Shown here in pieces: positions 37,961 to 48,759 of a stretch of DNA of 60,000 nt (position 1 is its first letter; every line of letters starts with the position of its first letter). The DNA comes from Takakia lepidozioides (Eukaryota; Streptophyta; Takakiopsida; Takakiales; Takakiaceae): the NCBI GenBank assembly GCA_030704615.1, contig CM060734.1, positions 61,026,042 to 61,086,041 on the forward strand. The letters are read 5' to 3'. The translations under genes were made by a program, and so were the position numbers. Below the pieces are notes generated by a model that was given only the letters and a program-made list of their open reading frames with translations, was not told the origin of the DNA and did not search any database.

Positions 37961-39100
37961 ATATTAGTACGTTATTTTTCTTCATATTGTGACCTACATT
38001 AACATTTGGGGTTGTAGAATGTCGAGAATTTATGCCGTATGGGTGTGTGATGGCTTGTTGGAAAGCTAGGTTGACTCTAGGATGTTGTTTCCCATCAATT
38101 GAGTGATAACAAAAGAAGTTATGCGCAAAAAACCAAGTGGAGCTTGAAGTAGTTTGTGTTTCTTCATACAACAACTTGCATTCACATTTGGGCTTGTAGA
38201 ATGTTGAGATTATATGCAGTAAGTGTGTGTGATATCTTGTTGGAAATCTGGCTTGATTCTCCAGCTCTAGGATATTGTTTCACATCAATCGAGTAAGACC
38301 AAAAGAAGTTATGCCCAGAACACCATGATGCAGCTTGCAGTGCTTTGATTTTCTTCATACTATGACCTGTGGCATTGTAAAATGTTGAGATTTTATGCAG
38401 TATGGGTGTGTGATATCATTTTAGAAAACTTCCTTGATTATACACCTCTGGAATGTTGTTTCATCTGAATTCAGTAAGACCACAAGTAGTTATGCCCAGA
38501 AAACCGAGACCCACCTTGAAGTACTTCGATTTTTTTCATGTTGTAATCTGCATGCACCTTTGGGCTTATAAAATGTAGAAATTTATGCAGTATGGGTGTA
38601 TGATATCATTTTACAAAGCTGATTATACACCTTTGGGATTTTGTTTCATCTCAATTGAGTAAGACCACAAGAAGTTATGCCCAGAAAACCGAGGCCTAGC
38701 TTGAATTACTTTGATTTTCTTCATGTTGTGACCTACATTCACCTTTGGGCTTGTAGAATGTTGCGATTTAATGCATAATGGGTGTGTGATATCATTATGC
38801 TAATCTGGCTTGATTCTCCAGCTTTGAGATTTTGTTTCACCTCAATTAAATAAGACCGCAAGAAGTTATGGCTAAAAAACCGAGGCCCAGCTTGATGTAC
38901 TCTGGTTTTCGTTGAAATGTGACCTCCTCTCACATTTGGGATTGTAGATTGTTGTGAATTCATGCTATATAATATTGTAATGTCCTTTTGGAAAGCTGGC
39001 TTGATTTTCCAGCTTTGAGTTTTTGTTTAACCTCAATTGAATAAGACCACAAGAAGTTATGGCCAGAAAACCGAGGTCCAACTTGAAGCATCAAGTGGGC
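37960..39100. repeat. Degenerate tandem array, period about 181-191 bp, about six units
   Basis: The anchor TTGTAGAATGTTG recurs at about 38011, 38193, 38374, 38565, 38750 and 38941. The intervals are therefore 182, 181, 191, 185 and 191 bp. Within each unit the order is kept: the anchor, ATGCAGTATGGGTGTGTGATATC, a CTGGCTTGATT-like segment, GTTTCA.CTCAATTGAGTAAGACC, AGAAGTTATG.CCAGAAAACC, then TTCTTCAT..TGTGACCT (spacers vary). No coding potential is conserved. The unit length is in the range of nucleosome-sized plant satellites, but six diverged units may be a relic or a terminal part of a mobile element. Confidence 0.88.
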
Positions 39101-39219
39101 TCCCACCTTCACCATCTTTGGTGACTCTCCTCCAACTGCCATGTCGATCAACTGCGTCGTTGGTTCCGATGTGAAACACGACCTCGGCTCAAATCGAGAT
39201 CCGTTTGATCCCTACTACA

Positions 39220-40421
39220 AATAAGGAATGTAGGGGGAGTTACGTTTCATGACATCCCTTTCTAGGTCGACCTCCTCTGCAATTCTCATATCCAGAATCT
39301 TGCCGTTTTCGTCCTGGGGAATCTCCTGTTCCTGCAGACCAACCAGTTCGGCGGATATGGAAAAAGTTCGGTCAATGACTCGAACTCCGGAAGTGCCTCG
39401 GTTGATACCGAGTGTACCATCACTTCCCTGCCTTGGTTTTCTCCAAACAACTAGGCGATGCAGTCTGCATCAGACTCGCATTCATACAATCCTGGTCCTA
39501 GAGACTTGACTGCGTCTTCTAGTCCTACCTTTCTTCGCTTAACCTCCCTGTGAGGTGCGGTAGCTATTGATAAAACTCGGTGGGCATGCGAGGTGGGGAG
39601 GAGCTCTCCCTCTGACCACAAATCCTCTTCACTCAAGTCTGCAGACTCCTCTTCAGAGCCAATCATGCTGAGCTCATCTTCATCCGTTTCTTCGTGAGGT
39701 GCTCCAGAAAAAAATGCAACAGTAGTAGTGTAAGGTCTTACCCTATAAGTAATGGTGCCTGCCCCCCAGTCCGTTTGTGTCCTGGACTGGACCAACCATG
39801 GCCTCCCTAATAGGAATGCATATGAATATTCGTCAATGGGGAAGTCTATGATTTGGAAGTCTACTGCATACGTGTAGCCTCCTGTCTTCATCTTGACATT
39901 TGTTATGTGACCCACTGGTCGGATCTTCCGCTGGTCAGCTAGCCTGATTGTTAGAGGGGATTCCCCTGTCATGTTCAAACCCAGTTTGGATAGAGTCGGA
40001 ACGGCATGATGTTGACTGAGCTCCCATCATCCACTACACAACGCCGTATGAATTGGTCAGCAATTTCCACTTCTAGCTCTACTGGTCCTGGGTCGATGTG
40101 AGCATTGATATGATGGGCCTGAGCAGAAATGCTTACTCGCTTCCTTACCAATGATGCCTTAAGAGTGTGGCGGACTGTGGGCACCATGGCTATGAGCTGC
40201 GCAAACGTAATGTTTGCTTGAATATGGCGAAGATCCTCCATTAGATTGTACGGTTCCAGCTCGTTTGTGAACTGCATGGTTGAATGCATCCTCCTCCTGG
40301 GAAGCTTTTCTGATGTCGCCGGCCGATTTGCCGGACTCTTCGCTCTTGATACAGGGGGTCGAGAAATGGTTGGTCGGACTATTGGAGGTTCCGCCTCTGT
40401 GAATGTTACCTCCTTTTCTTT
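39220..40421 (-). mobile_element. Ty3/Gypsy fragment A, protease part of gag-pol (left of the insertion)
   Basis: Minus-strand frames encode a retropepsin region with the catalytic-type motif VVDDGSSVNIMP (about 40,000). A flap-side sequence TIRLADQRK and the terminal LLGRPWL motif follow. A one-base deletion at about 39975-39985 splits the protease into two frames. Downstream there is only linker sequence; reverse transcriptase, RNase H and integrase are missing, and the fragment stops near the satellite array. It is the continuation of the gag frame at 50870-52996, from which it is separated by the Mutator-like element. Non-functional relic. Confidence 0.85.
40412..40421 (+). repeat. Target-site duplication, left copy
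   Basis: CCTTTTCTTT, identical to 50870-50879. It directly flanks the Mutator-like element and lies inside the Gypsy gag-pol reading frame. Confidence 0.85.
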
Positions 40422-40680
40422 CAACGACGCTACCGCGTGAGCATGAGCGTGAGCGTGCGCTCACGCTATGCTGACATGGCGTGAGTGTAGGTGACCAGCA
40501 GCTCATGTGGCGTGAGCGCCGGCTCACGCTGACGTGGCGTGAGCATGAGGGTGATGTGGCATGAGCGTGCTGACATGGCAGTGAACAACGTGATGTGGCA
40601 GTCATCATGCCTACGTGGAAGTCCACGTGTCCACGTGGGATTCGGCCAACGTGGCGGACGCAACATAAACATGTAGCACC
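40422..40680 (+). repeat. Left terminal and subterminal repeats of the MULE
   Basis: Starts with GACGCTACCGCGTGAGCAT and contains interspersed CGTGAGC and TGACGTGGC-like motifs at least eight times, many as local inverted pairs (GCGTGAGC and GCTCACGC). Such subterminal repeats are typical transposase-binding arrangements. Confidence 0.75.
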
Positions 40681-40865
40681 TATAGCCGAGGCACCTATTG
40701 TCGTGGCATTCATTCAGGGTAATTAGAATACGCAAACACCGGAAATGGGAAACCGGAAACAAATCCACGCATGCTTATCCATCCCATTTATGTTGCATTG
40801 ATCACACTATTAAAATGGCACACATTCAGTTGTGGTAATTGAATTGGACGAAAGTCAGCTTCTTC

Positions 40866-43800
40866 CTATGTGCTTTTATCCCACTGCATAAGTGTATTCA
40901 CCTCGTTGAAACTCATGGTGGCCTGGTGAATGAAGATGTTGCGTTTGGGATCACAAATCATTCTATTCAAGAAGATAAAATAAAGATGCTTGCAGGGTAC
41001 AAATTTGCCTCTCTTTCCCAAACTTGTTGAAAGCATGCCAACAAAATCAGGACAGGTGCAGTTGGGGAAATTTGAAACTGTGATGTCGTAGAATCTGTCA
41101 TGGATAACAGATGTAGAGGTCATCATAGTATAGATCCGACCATACCCGGGATCTGCAACTTCCGTAGTGCCTGCAACACGTCCTAGAAGCATTCGAGCGG
41201 ATCCCACCTTGCCGAAGTGCTCGGCAGTTGGAGGGAAACGACGTACTACCTTCCCATTTCTTTTTGTTGGCCATGCATCTGGGTTGGCTGGTGGCACTCT
41301 AGAACTTCCTGAAGTGGAAGCACTTGCACGCACAGAGGCTTCTCGCTGAAGGGAGAACCCTGCCTCCTCCAACATTGCAATCTCCTGACTTGTGAGATGT
41401 GTCCCCACCTTGACTGGCCAAACGGTCGGTGGAGGAGGCTTCATGACCACTGATGGTCGCACGGTCCCACGCACGCACCTACCATAGTCGTCAGCGCAGA
41501 ACCAGAATTTATGGTTTTTTGCCTCTGACTGCCCATAAGGCTGGAACAAACTGTTGAAGGTCGGTGCTGGAGTGCGGGCACTGCCTCTGGATGTGAAGGA
41601 CTTGCACTTCTCACGATTGGTGGCTCTGATTGCGGAGCACTTCACTCAAGACCCAGCTCTCGTGCGTTCTATATGCCACACTTCGTCGGAGCAGGTGGAC
41701 TCCACCACAGGCGAGAGCAAGTTTGACTCATTGAGAGTGGGAGATGTTGGCATACTTTGTGAGAAACGTTGCTCCGCACTGGATATTCCAGAGACAAACC
41801 TCTCATGTAATGGAACATGCGGAATGGAGAAGTTGTCCCTGTCCGCCTTGTGTGAGTTTGCATCCGACCTAGGAGGGGTGTTCAATTTCCGTTTACATGA
41901 CCCGAATCTCTCCTCGCCCTCCAGATGGGGAACTCTGGACACCAGAGGAGTTCCCTCTGCACACATGCTGACAGCTCTGGCAATCTTGTTTGGATCCCCC
42001 GATCTTTTTGCAGCTCGCAACATCCACTCAGACTTGTCAGGGCCTTTGCCACCAATGCCACCCCTCAAGAAATCGCGATATCTCATTTGTTGCTGCAGAG
42101 CTCGGATGAGATCATCTGCCGTCGCCAGATACAAATCTCGCCCCCCCTTTCCAGACTGCTGCAACCATGCATTGTGCACTGTCTCCGCTAGATTGCAAGA
42201 GGGCATGTCCGCCATCTCCTCAATTGACAAGTGCTGCAGAAAAGGGAAAACACACATCAGGACAGACAGGTACACCCCATGTCAGCAGACATGATTGGAA
42301 ATGTATACAAAGCCAATGAGAATACATGATCTGAAATTCAGGTACCGTTGTCATGCATGCTCCCCATTGTCTGTACCGGAAGTGCCAACATGCTAGCCAG
42401 TCTTCCAGCGCTCTCATACTGTCTTCTGATACAGCCCCAAATGAGAACCACCAGGCACGAATCGACTAGAACAACGTATTCGCCTCCGCCATGCTTTTGG
42501 CATCTTTGCACTGTTTGCATAGTTTAAGATGAATCGCCCGCATGTCCGGTCTGATGTTTGCCTTAGTATGTTTCTCAAGGGACTGCGTCCAATGGAAAAG
42601 ACATGTTCGCTCTCTTCCTGGCATTGGCACTTTTGGATCTCCTGAGCCGAACACAATGCGAACAGCATTGAAATTTGCTTGAGCACTGTCGGCCATAAAA
42701 CCAGCAAAATTTGGGGATGGGACACCATGGGATGCCATCACGCGAATGAGACATCTCCACATAAGCTACTGCGACTCCGCATCCTCCGATTGCATGTCAC
42801 ACACTGCAATAGACATGACTCGTTGGTAGAAAGGATCGTAAACATGGCACGCCATTGTTGTCCAATCTTTCACTCGTTTGACGTGATCAAACATAAGGAA
42901 ACAGTTCTGCAGATCGCCATCTTTTTGCATGCGCTTGACAAGGCTCACTCCGCTGCCCTCCCCTGCTGTTGACATTTTGAAATTGTACACTTTGTTGGAT
43001 CCTTGACCTAGGAACACGCTGTCTTGAATGTAGTCGTACATGCTCCGAGATTTCAATTCCAAAATGTTATCAATATACCGTCTGTTTGCAGAGCCCATCC
43101 TCAATGCATTCACCTGGTTTTTAATGTTCGGTGAGCTCAAGGTTGAGAAGTGATCCATAACATTGTCCAAGGCATGCCCATCCAGCTTCCTGCCCACAGA
43201 GTCCCCTACACTCAGAATATGGATTTCCAGGAAACTCTTGCTTGCTCCAAGCACAATTGCGGAGGTGGTGGCTGTTGGATTGCTCTCATACTCCTGTCTT
43301 ATCAACTTGGATATTGTTTGAACACTCTCCCTGCAATCCCCCTTCGCCACAAGATGGTTGTGGAATCCGAAATGTACACAGGCTCTAGTCATGTTTTTCA
43401 AACGGTGAACAACATAGTACTTGTGTGCTGCACACACTGCCAGACAGGAAGGCGCTTGTTTGCAGAACTTGCAAACGAAAGTGTTGGAACTTAGAGGTGC
43501 CTCACCAGGTTTGAATGGATTTTCGGCGACACCCTCCCACTCGCACTGGTTGTGAACCTTGAACCGTTGGAAATGCCTACAATTCAAATTCTCGCACATG
43601 AGGTGCCCATTGCACAGGCTTCTCCGGAAGACGAGGTTGTCATGATTTTGAATATTGGATGTCTTCGTTCTGCACCATGGGTGTCCATCTCCTCTCTTGT
43701 CTATTCCCTGCATGAGGCTAGTGACGGGTCCATCCTGCCCAGGTGGAGGTAGCTCAAAGACGACATCCCCATCATAAGCATTTGGCAGGAACTCCACACA

Positions 43801-44355
43801 CTCAATATGGACTGTTTCCCAGTCAATCCCCCGCAATTCACTCTGGAAACGGGGCATTCCTCCCATTGACTTCAGTTTAGGAATGACACTGATGAGCTGT
43901 GTTACTTCCGGTTTGACGACAGGCGGTGTTTGCACATAAATTGGGATGTTGGGAATGTCCTCAGAGGAGTTTGAGAGCTCAACTATTGGGGTGGAAGTAG
44001 GGGTCTCCGTCTTCACGACGATATTCCTTTTCTCTTGAGAAACAGAACCAGCTGTTCCCGGGGAGACATACGAACCACTGGACTGCCGCCGAGGAGCTCC
44101 CACGACCCTGTATCTTCCTGGAGGCACTCTCCACTGACTCACAAGAGAATTATCATCCGGTTTCTGAAATGAGTACTTGATCAACTTCCCATGCACATCG
44201 TAGACCTTTTTTTCGAGGAAAACAGTGCCAATCTGGTACTCGAAACGCGTTGCCAGGAGATGCTCATGCGCAATTGCGTAACCATTGGAATCAGCATCCT
44301 TCGAGAAAGGGATAGGCTTCTCCGTAGAGTAAAACTCCGCTTCAGTCGAACCCAT
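40866..44355 (-). pseudogene. MULE transposase with N-terminal zinc cluster, DDE core and SWIM finger; three in-frame stops
   Basis: One long frame runs from the ATG at 44355 to the stop at 40866, with one intron (42345-42234, donor GTACCT, acceptor CTGCAG, phase 0). Exons of 2010 and 1368 nt give about 1122 residues. The order is a Cys/His-rich region (FRRSLCNGHLMCENLNC, VCKFCKQAPSCLAVC, ACVHFGFHNH) resembling WRKY/GCM-type fingers of MULEs. A DDE-type core follows (SIAVCDMQSEDAESQ, FMADSAQANFNAV, CLFHWTQSLEKHTK), then a C-terminal SWIM finger (CTCPDF to CKH). Three stops interrupt it: TAG at 42768-42766, TAG at 42468-42466 and TGA at 41648-41646. The frame is otherwise continuous across each, with matching family sequence on both sides. 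All three can arise from C-to-T changes. The copy is therefore inactive unless the stops are suppressed. Confidence 0.88.
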
Positions 44356-44971
44356 GGTGGAGGACGACTAATTCCGAGGTAGACGGAGCTCGAAAGTGGA
44401 GAGGCCCACAACTCCCGTGGATATCTTTCATCAATACATGACAGACAGTTAAAGGGTCCTTGAAGAACAATTGTGTAAACAGTTGCTAAAACAGATGTGA
44501 AACAGTTACGTGCCTACCCACACCCAGTGCAAAAGACGGCTAAGCCGGAAAATCTGGGATATGTTATGTTTCCAGGCACGTGGGCCCAGACATTGCATTC
44601 ATAGCACGGCTGCCAGAATGGGTGCAGAACCAATGAGAAGTTCTGAACCGCCGAAATGCAAAAATCAACTTGCACATGTATGGACATCGAATCCAGGGTA
44701 TGGCCATACGGACACAAGAGGTGACGGCGTCCAGTGCCAAATGCACAAATGTTTCTGTGCTACGTGGACACGTGTGAGGTGAACCCATGCATAACCGTCG
44801 CAAGCGTTGCCCTGCCTGCATCCCCTCGCACAACATTTTTGGGCCCAGCTGACCCTCATTTTCAAGCTGGAGACTAGTAGGAGACTCAGTTCCCACCGAG
44901 AGAGCGGCAGGCATAGAAGGCAGTCTTTTTTTTTCACCTTAGCGCGAGAGAGGAAGAGGGCGAGAGAGAGA
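44356..44971. promoter_or_regulatory. Divergent promoter region inside the MULE
   Basis: This 616-bp gap separates the transposase start (minus) from the plus-strand gene starting at 44972. Divergent internal transcription is inferred from the arrangement only; no promoter box was assigned with confidence. The stretch just before 44972 is GA-rich. Confidence 0.45.
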
Positions 44972-45404
44972 ATGAGAGGTCGCAAGATCGAGTTGACGCT
45001 GCAAGAGATAACAGAGGAGAGTTCGGCCCTGGAAGCAGAACACATGACGGTGCAAGACCAGGTGGTCGGAGCTGCCGAAGGAGGGGATGAAATACCATCA
45101 GATAGCAACACAGAGGATATGGACACAGAGGAGCCCGACGCTGTTGCTAAGGAGCCCACGCCAAAGGGGAAGAGTGTTGTTGAGAAGGAGGCGACTCCGA
45201 AGAGGAAGCAGGCTGCGCAGACCTCCATTGCCGCTGCAACCAAGGCTTCAGGGAGTGCACCCCCGAAAGCACCGCAGGTTATGATCTTCCTTCTTGTATT
45301 CTGCTACAGTTTGAAGGGCATGAAATTGCGTGCACTGACGCATGCAATTTCATGCCCTGCATTATTGTCTTTTTCCACTTCAGAGTGGAGTGACGGACAT
45401 CAAC
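44972..45404 (+). CDS. First exons of a MULE-borne cargo gene, function unknown
   Basis: Exon 1 (44972-45277) encodes MRGRKIELTLQEITEE followed by acidic and Lys/Pro-rich low-complexity sequence. It ends in phase 0 before GTTATG. A likely second exon starts after TTCAG at 45384 (AGT GGA GTG ACG GAC) and may end at the GTGGGC donor at 45405. Palindrome 1 lies in the intron between them. The charged, disordered character suggests a nuclear protein, but nothing identifies it. It could be the N-terminal part of the methyltransferase-like gene beginning about 46.9 kb, or a separate gene; the sequence between is taken up by palindromes and the minus-strand ParB-like gene. Confidence 0.5.
45315..45358. 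repeat. Palindrome 1 (shared core)
   Basis: Left arm AGGGCATGAAATTGCGTGC and right arm complementary except at one base, around a 6-base centre. It lies in the intron after cargo exon 1. Confidence 0.9.
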
Positions 45405-45420
45405 GTGGGCTACATAGCAA

Positions 45421-45490
45421 GGCCTTTGAGAGCACCTCCTGAAAATTGCGTGCGTCAACGCACGCAGTTTCTGGAGGTGCTCTCAAAGCC
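45421..45490. repeat. Palindrome 2 (shared core, long arms)
   Basis: A 70-bp inverted repeat. Inner core AATTGCGTGCGT / ACGCACGCA; outer arms TTTGAGAGCACCTCC and its exact complement. Confidence 0.93.
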
Positions 45491-45584
45491 ACTTTCTGCA
45501 CTCAGCATCTCTAAATGGAGCTATCAATAGAGGGAGATGGGCTGCATTATTCGTTTACTGATATCAGCTACAGAAATCTCTGAA

Positions 45585-45654
45585 TGTCCCTAAAAGAAAC
45601 CCCAGAAATTGCGTGCGTCAACGCACACAATTTCGGAGGGTGCTCTTAGGGACA
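45585..45654. repeat. Palindrome 3 (shared core)
   Basis: Outer arms TGTCCCTAA and TTAGGGACA; inner core GAAATTGCGTGCGT with ACGCACACAATTTC. The intermediate arm segments are imperfect. Confidence 0.88.
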
Positions 45655-45695
45655 CGCAGAGCTCTAAACAGATCTGACGAGAAACTCTTCATCGC

Positions 45696-45740
45696 ACCCT
45701 CCGAAACTGTGTGCGTTAACGCACGCAATTTCTGTGGGTT
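45696..45740. repeat. Palindrome 4 (shared core)
   Basis: Core GAAACTGTGTGCGTT / AACGCACGCAATTTC with partly matching flanks ACCCTCC and GTGGGT. Confidence 0.82.
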
Positions 45741-45842
45741 CTCTGAAGGACATTCTCCTGAGTATCGGTCTGTCATTTTTGAGATCAATGCACATGCGTA
45801 TCTTGAAGTTGAAGAGAGGATGTACAGTCTGTAGGGGCTTCT

Positions 45843-45871
45843 GGAATGCGTACGTCAACGCACTCAATTTC
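45843..45871. repeat. Palindrome 5 (shared core)
   Basis: Core GGAATGCGTACGTCAACGCA with CTCAATTTC; flanks diverged. Confidence 0.7.
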
Positions 45872-45971
45872 AGAGGGTGCTGTTATGGACATCCAGAGCT
45901 CTAAACAGATCTGAAAGGTCGAATGTGTGAGCACAAGAAGATCGTCTGAAATCCACGGGAGACACTTCAGA

Positions 45972-46016
45972 GAACCCACCGAAATTATGTGCATTGACAC
46001 ACGCAATCTCTGGGTT
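45972..46016. repeat. Palindrome 6 (shared core)
   Basis: GAACCCACCGAAATTATGTGC opposite ACACGCAATCTCTGGGTT; several mismatches. Confidence 0.72.
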
Positions 46017-46234
46017 AGTACTTAAGTACAGTCTCTTGCGTATGGGTCTCTCATTTCTGAAAACAATGCACATGCATAGTCTGTAGAGGCATCAGAAATG
46101 CGTGGGTGTGTACCAGGTTTGTTGTAACAGGGGCGGTTTCAGTTCCCCTGCCACAAACAGTGGTATGTCATGACATGTCCGATTTGACTCCCAAACACAT
46201 GAGGGAAATAACCGAGTTATTTCAGGAAAGACAC

Positions 46235-46873
46235 TTACTTGTTCACGTCATGTATTGTTGTCAAAAGCGCAGTGATGTTTCCCTTGGGATCCAGCACCAT
46301 GGAGACCAAACAATAGTGCCACTCCTCCTCAGTGCTATGATACCTCAATATCATGTTCTGCCAGGCTAGCAATCGGTGGTTGCCATCCCAGACATGGAAC
46401 ATCTTGCCTGAGAAAGCCTGTGTAACAAGCCTCTTGCAAATGCTTGATTCAAACTCCTCATTGATACGTCGCCAAATTGGATCCCAGCCTCCAACAATGG
46501 TCTCATCTACTAAAACTTCCCTGCCATTGGCGTCGCCCAACGAGACGTAAAACACAGATTGACCCTCTATGTAGCCATGGCAAAAATCCTGTTCCAGCTT
46601 TGCAATGTCATTTGTGAGTGCTGGTCGAACGAATGGCATGGAGATCAACCTGCACAGTGGGATCATTAATTTACCCCCAGGAACGCCCATGGCCTTGATG
46701 ACTTGGGCAGAGTTCACTTTCGAGAACGACAACAGATCTTTTGGCATGTCCTGGTATGGCCTGCCATTGTCTTCCTCCTCTACAACAACAAGTTCGTGCT
46801 CCTCGTCTTCATCCATCTCCAGAGGAACACCTCTCTTTTTCTTCGCCTGCATTGAAATAGAAAAATTCTCCAT
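46235..46873 (-). CDS. ParB/sulfiredoxin-like protein, MULE-borne
   Basis: A 212-codon minus-strand frame starts at 46873 and is the longest coherent frame in this interval. After a Lys-rich, acidic N terminus (about 1-40) it has a folded-looking region. This includes WDPIWRRINEEFESSICKRL and then FHVWDGNHRLLAWQNMIL near residue 165. DGNHR followed by an aliphatic/aromatic helix is the signature type of ParB-like (ParB/Srx) domains, where the polar cluster binds nucleotide. The frame ends after IHDVNK; a strong donor (AA before GTAAGT) just before the stop suggests the gene continues in another exon to the left, not identified. Fold assignment rests on this short motif only. In bacteria and phages ParB-like domains often accompany DNA methyltransferases, and a methyltransferase-like gene lies next to it here. 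Confidence 0.6.
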   Translation of the reverse strand: MENFSISMQAKKKRGVPLEMDEDEEHELVVVEEEDNGRPYQDMPKDLLSFSKVNSAQVIKAMGVPGGKLMIPLCRLISMPFVRPALTNDIAKLEQDFCHGYIEGQSVFYVSLGDANGREVLVDETIVGGWDPIWRRINEEFESSICKRLVTQAFSGKMFHVWDGNHRLLAWQNMILRYHSTEEEWHYCLVSMVLDPKGNITALLTTIHDVNK

Positions 46874-47660
46874 GTAAAAGCAATGTCACAAATTGAGTGC
46901 GTTGATCCAAAATATTGGCCAAATGCCCCTCAGCACATTCAAGAGCATCCTCAGTCCAGAAACCTACGCGAAATGCCAGACCTCCAGAACTTTCATGAGC
47001 GCCTTTGTGAAACAGTTGAGAATGGCAGACCCTGCCTTTGGGCCTCAATTCTTGGATGAGGTGAGGAACCACTGGAACAACAATACGAAGCCAGAGATGA
47101 CACAGGAAAAGCTGCATCGTTTGTCAACTGCAGTGGTGGATTCCGAGCAGAAAGATAAATGGTTGGAGATTTGGAATTCTGACTCAACAGTGAAGGACAT
47201 ATATTGCTTCCCAAGGGGGGAAAGAGATGAAAATACTGGCCACATCAGGCCATTCAGCGATCAAGTTTTCGATACATGGCTGCACAAAGCCACGCACTGG
47301 AGCCAGGTTATGTTGTGGACTGCCATATGTTGAATTTACAAAAGAATCTTCCCTGGTATGGACTTTAATGTTTGTATTCTGTCTGTTCACAGATTGAAGC
47401 TCGTGCGAACCAGGTGCTGGAGAAGCATCTTCATGCTTACAAGATAACGATGACCTTGCCCGAAGATACTATGGAGGATTACTTGAGACAGTGGAAGGCG
47501 ACAGCGTGGAGTAACTATTTCTTCAGAGAGTTCGCCAAGGAGGGGGGCATATCCCGGACAAAAGAGTTTTGAGCTGCAGTTCCGAGCCGAGGGAGCCATG
47601 AAAATGGTCCTGTACAGGTGGGTCATTTGAACTAAGCAGGATCACCTTCTTCCTTTATAG

Positions 47661-47701
47661 CCCTCCACAATTGAGTGCGTCATCGCACACATTTTGGAGG
47701 G
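47661..47701. repeat. Palindrome 7 (shared core)
   Basis: CCCTCCACAATTGAGTGCG opposite CGCACACATTTTGGAGGG, in the intron between blocks 47393-47615 and 47855-48480 of the methyltransferase-like gene. Confidence 0.88.
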
Positions 47702-48731
47702 TTGGATCTCTGGACTGTTTTCCCTATGTCTCATTGAATGCAGGTTCATTTCTTGGAGACCCGCTCCCTATCTGGTTTTTCATGTTATCAGTTCTGGCCA
47801 CAAATCATGTAGTTTCTCATCCACTTTCTGATACTGTGCCTGCATTGTTTTGTAGGTATATCAAGAACGTTCTGATTCCTGGGAACAACCTAAGCAAGTA
47901 CCCAGGCTTCATCGACTTGTGGGCTGACTCCTCCAACAGCCACACCATGTACACTGCAGCAATCCTCAGGGATTACGGTACATATCACCTCAAAGACTGC
48001 TGCTGGTATCTCGACATACCAAAATCAGATTGCCCATGGTATGAGTTGCAGACACGGAACCAGAACGACAATGCCGAGTCCTTGGCTCCTCTAACAAACA
48101 GGGAACTGCATGACAGAAACCTACGAAACCTCGCTGAGAAGGAACCTGCAGCTACACACACTCCGGCGAGAGGGAAGGGGAAGGGAAAGGGCACAAAGGA
48201 CAAAGGGAAGGAGAAGAGCGCCCAAGGGGATGCTGCAGTAGGTGTTGGTTCCCAGACCCCAATTGCAACCAAGGATCGCAAACGCAAGGGGAAGTTTGAG
48301 CCATACGACGCAATGGAACACCCATCCCGAATCAACCGAGAATGCAGATGCGAGCTTGTAAACGACTCATTCCTTGCCATGATGGAGACCAGGAAAGGTG
48401 GACTTCACTGCTGTAAAATTCCCAGGCGGTACCAGACATTCTCCCCACTGGCACTTGCCCAACCTGGAATGCATTTGACGAAAGGTACTGGCGGTGGGTC
48501 TTCTCTTTTTGCAAATTGTTTCTGTCGGATGGGGGGTTCTGGTTATGATTCAGTCCATCACTACAAAATGTCGTCGGGAGATTTCAAGCTATCTGAAGGC
48601 CTCGGGGATGAAGATCATCGAAACGTGGAATGGAGTGAACAGCCTGTACTTGACAAAGGGTGACTGTCCGGGACAAATGGTAATCCTCCTTCCCTTTCCT
48701 TTTTCAATTTGTGTGCAATTCAGCCCCTCCG

Positions 48732-48759
48732 GAATTGAGTGCGTTGACGCACTCAATTC
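48732..48759. repeat. Palindrome 8 (shared core)
   Basis: GAATTGAGTGCGT opposite ACGCACTCAATTC with almost no loop, in the intron before 48838. Confidence 0.9.

Noticed and set aside
40866-44355. Stop-codon readthrough or recoding in the transposase
   Set aside because: Plant nuclear genes use the standard code and the cargo gene of the same element is also degraded; simple inactivation is the better reading.
45315-46016. Regularly recurring palindromic repeats considered as a CRISPR array
   Set aside because: Spacing is irregular, arms differ between copies, and the sequence is a plant nuclear transposon.
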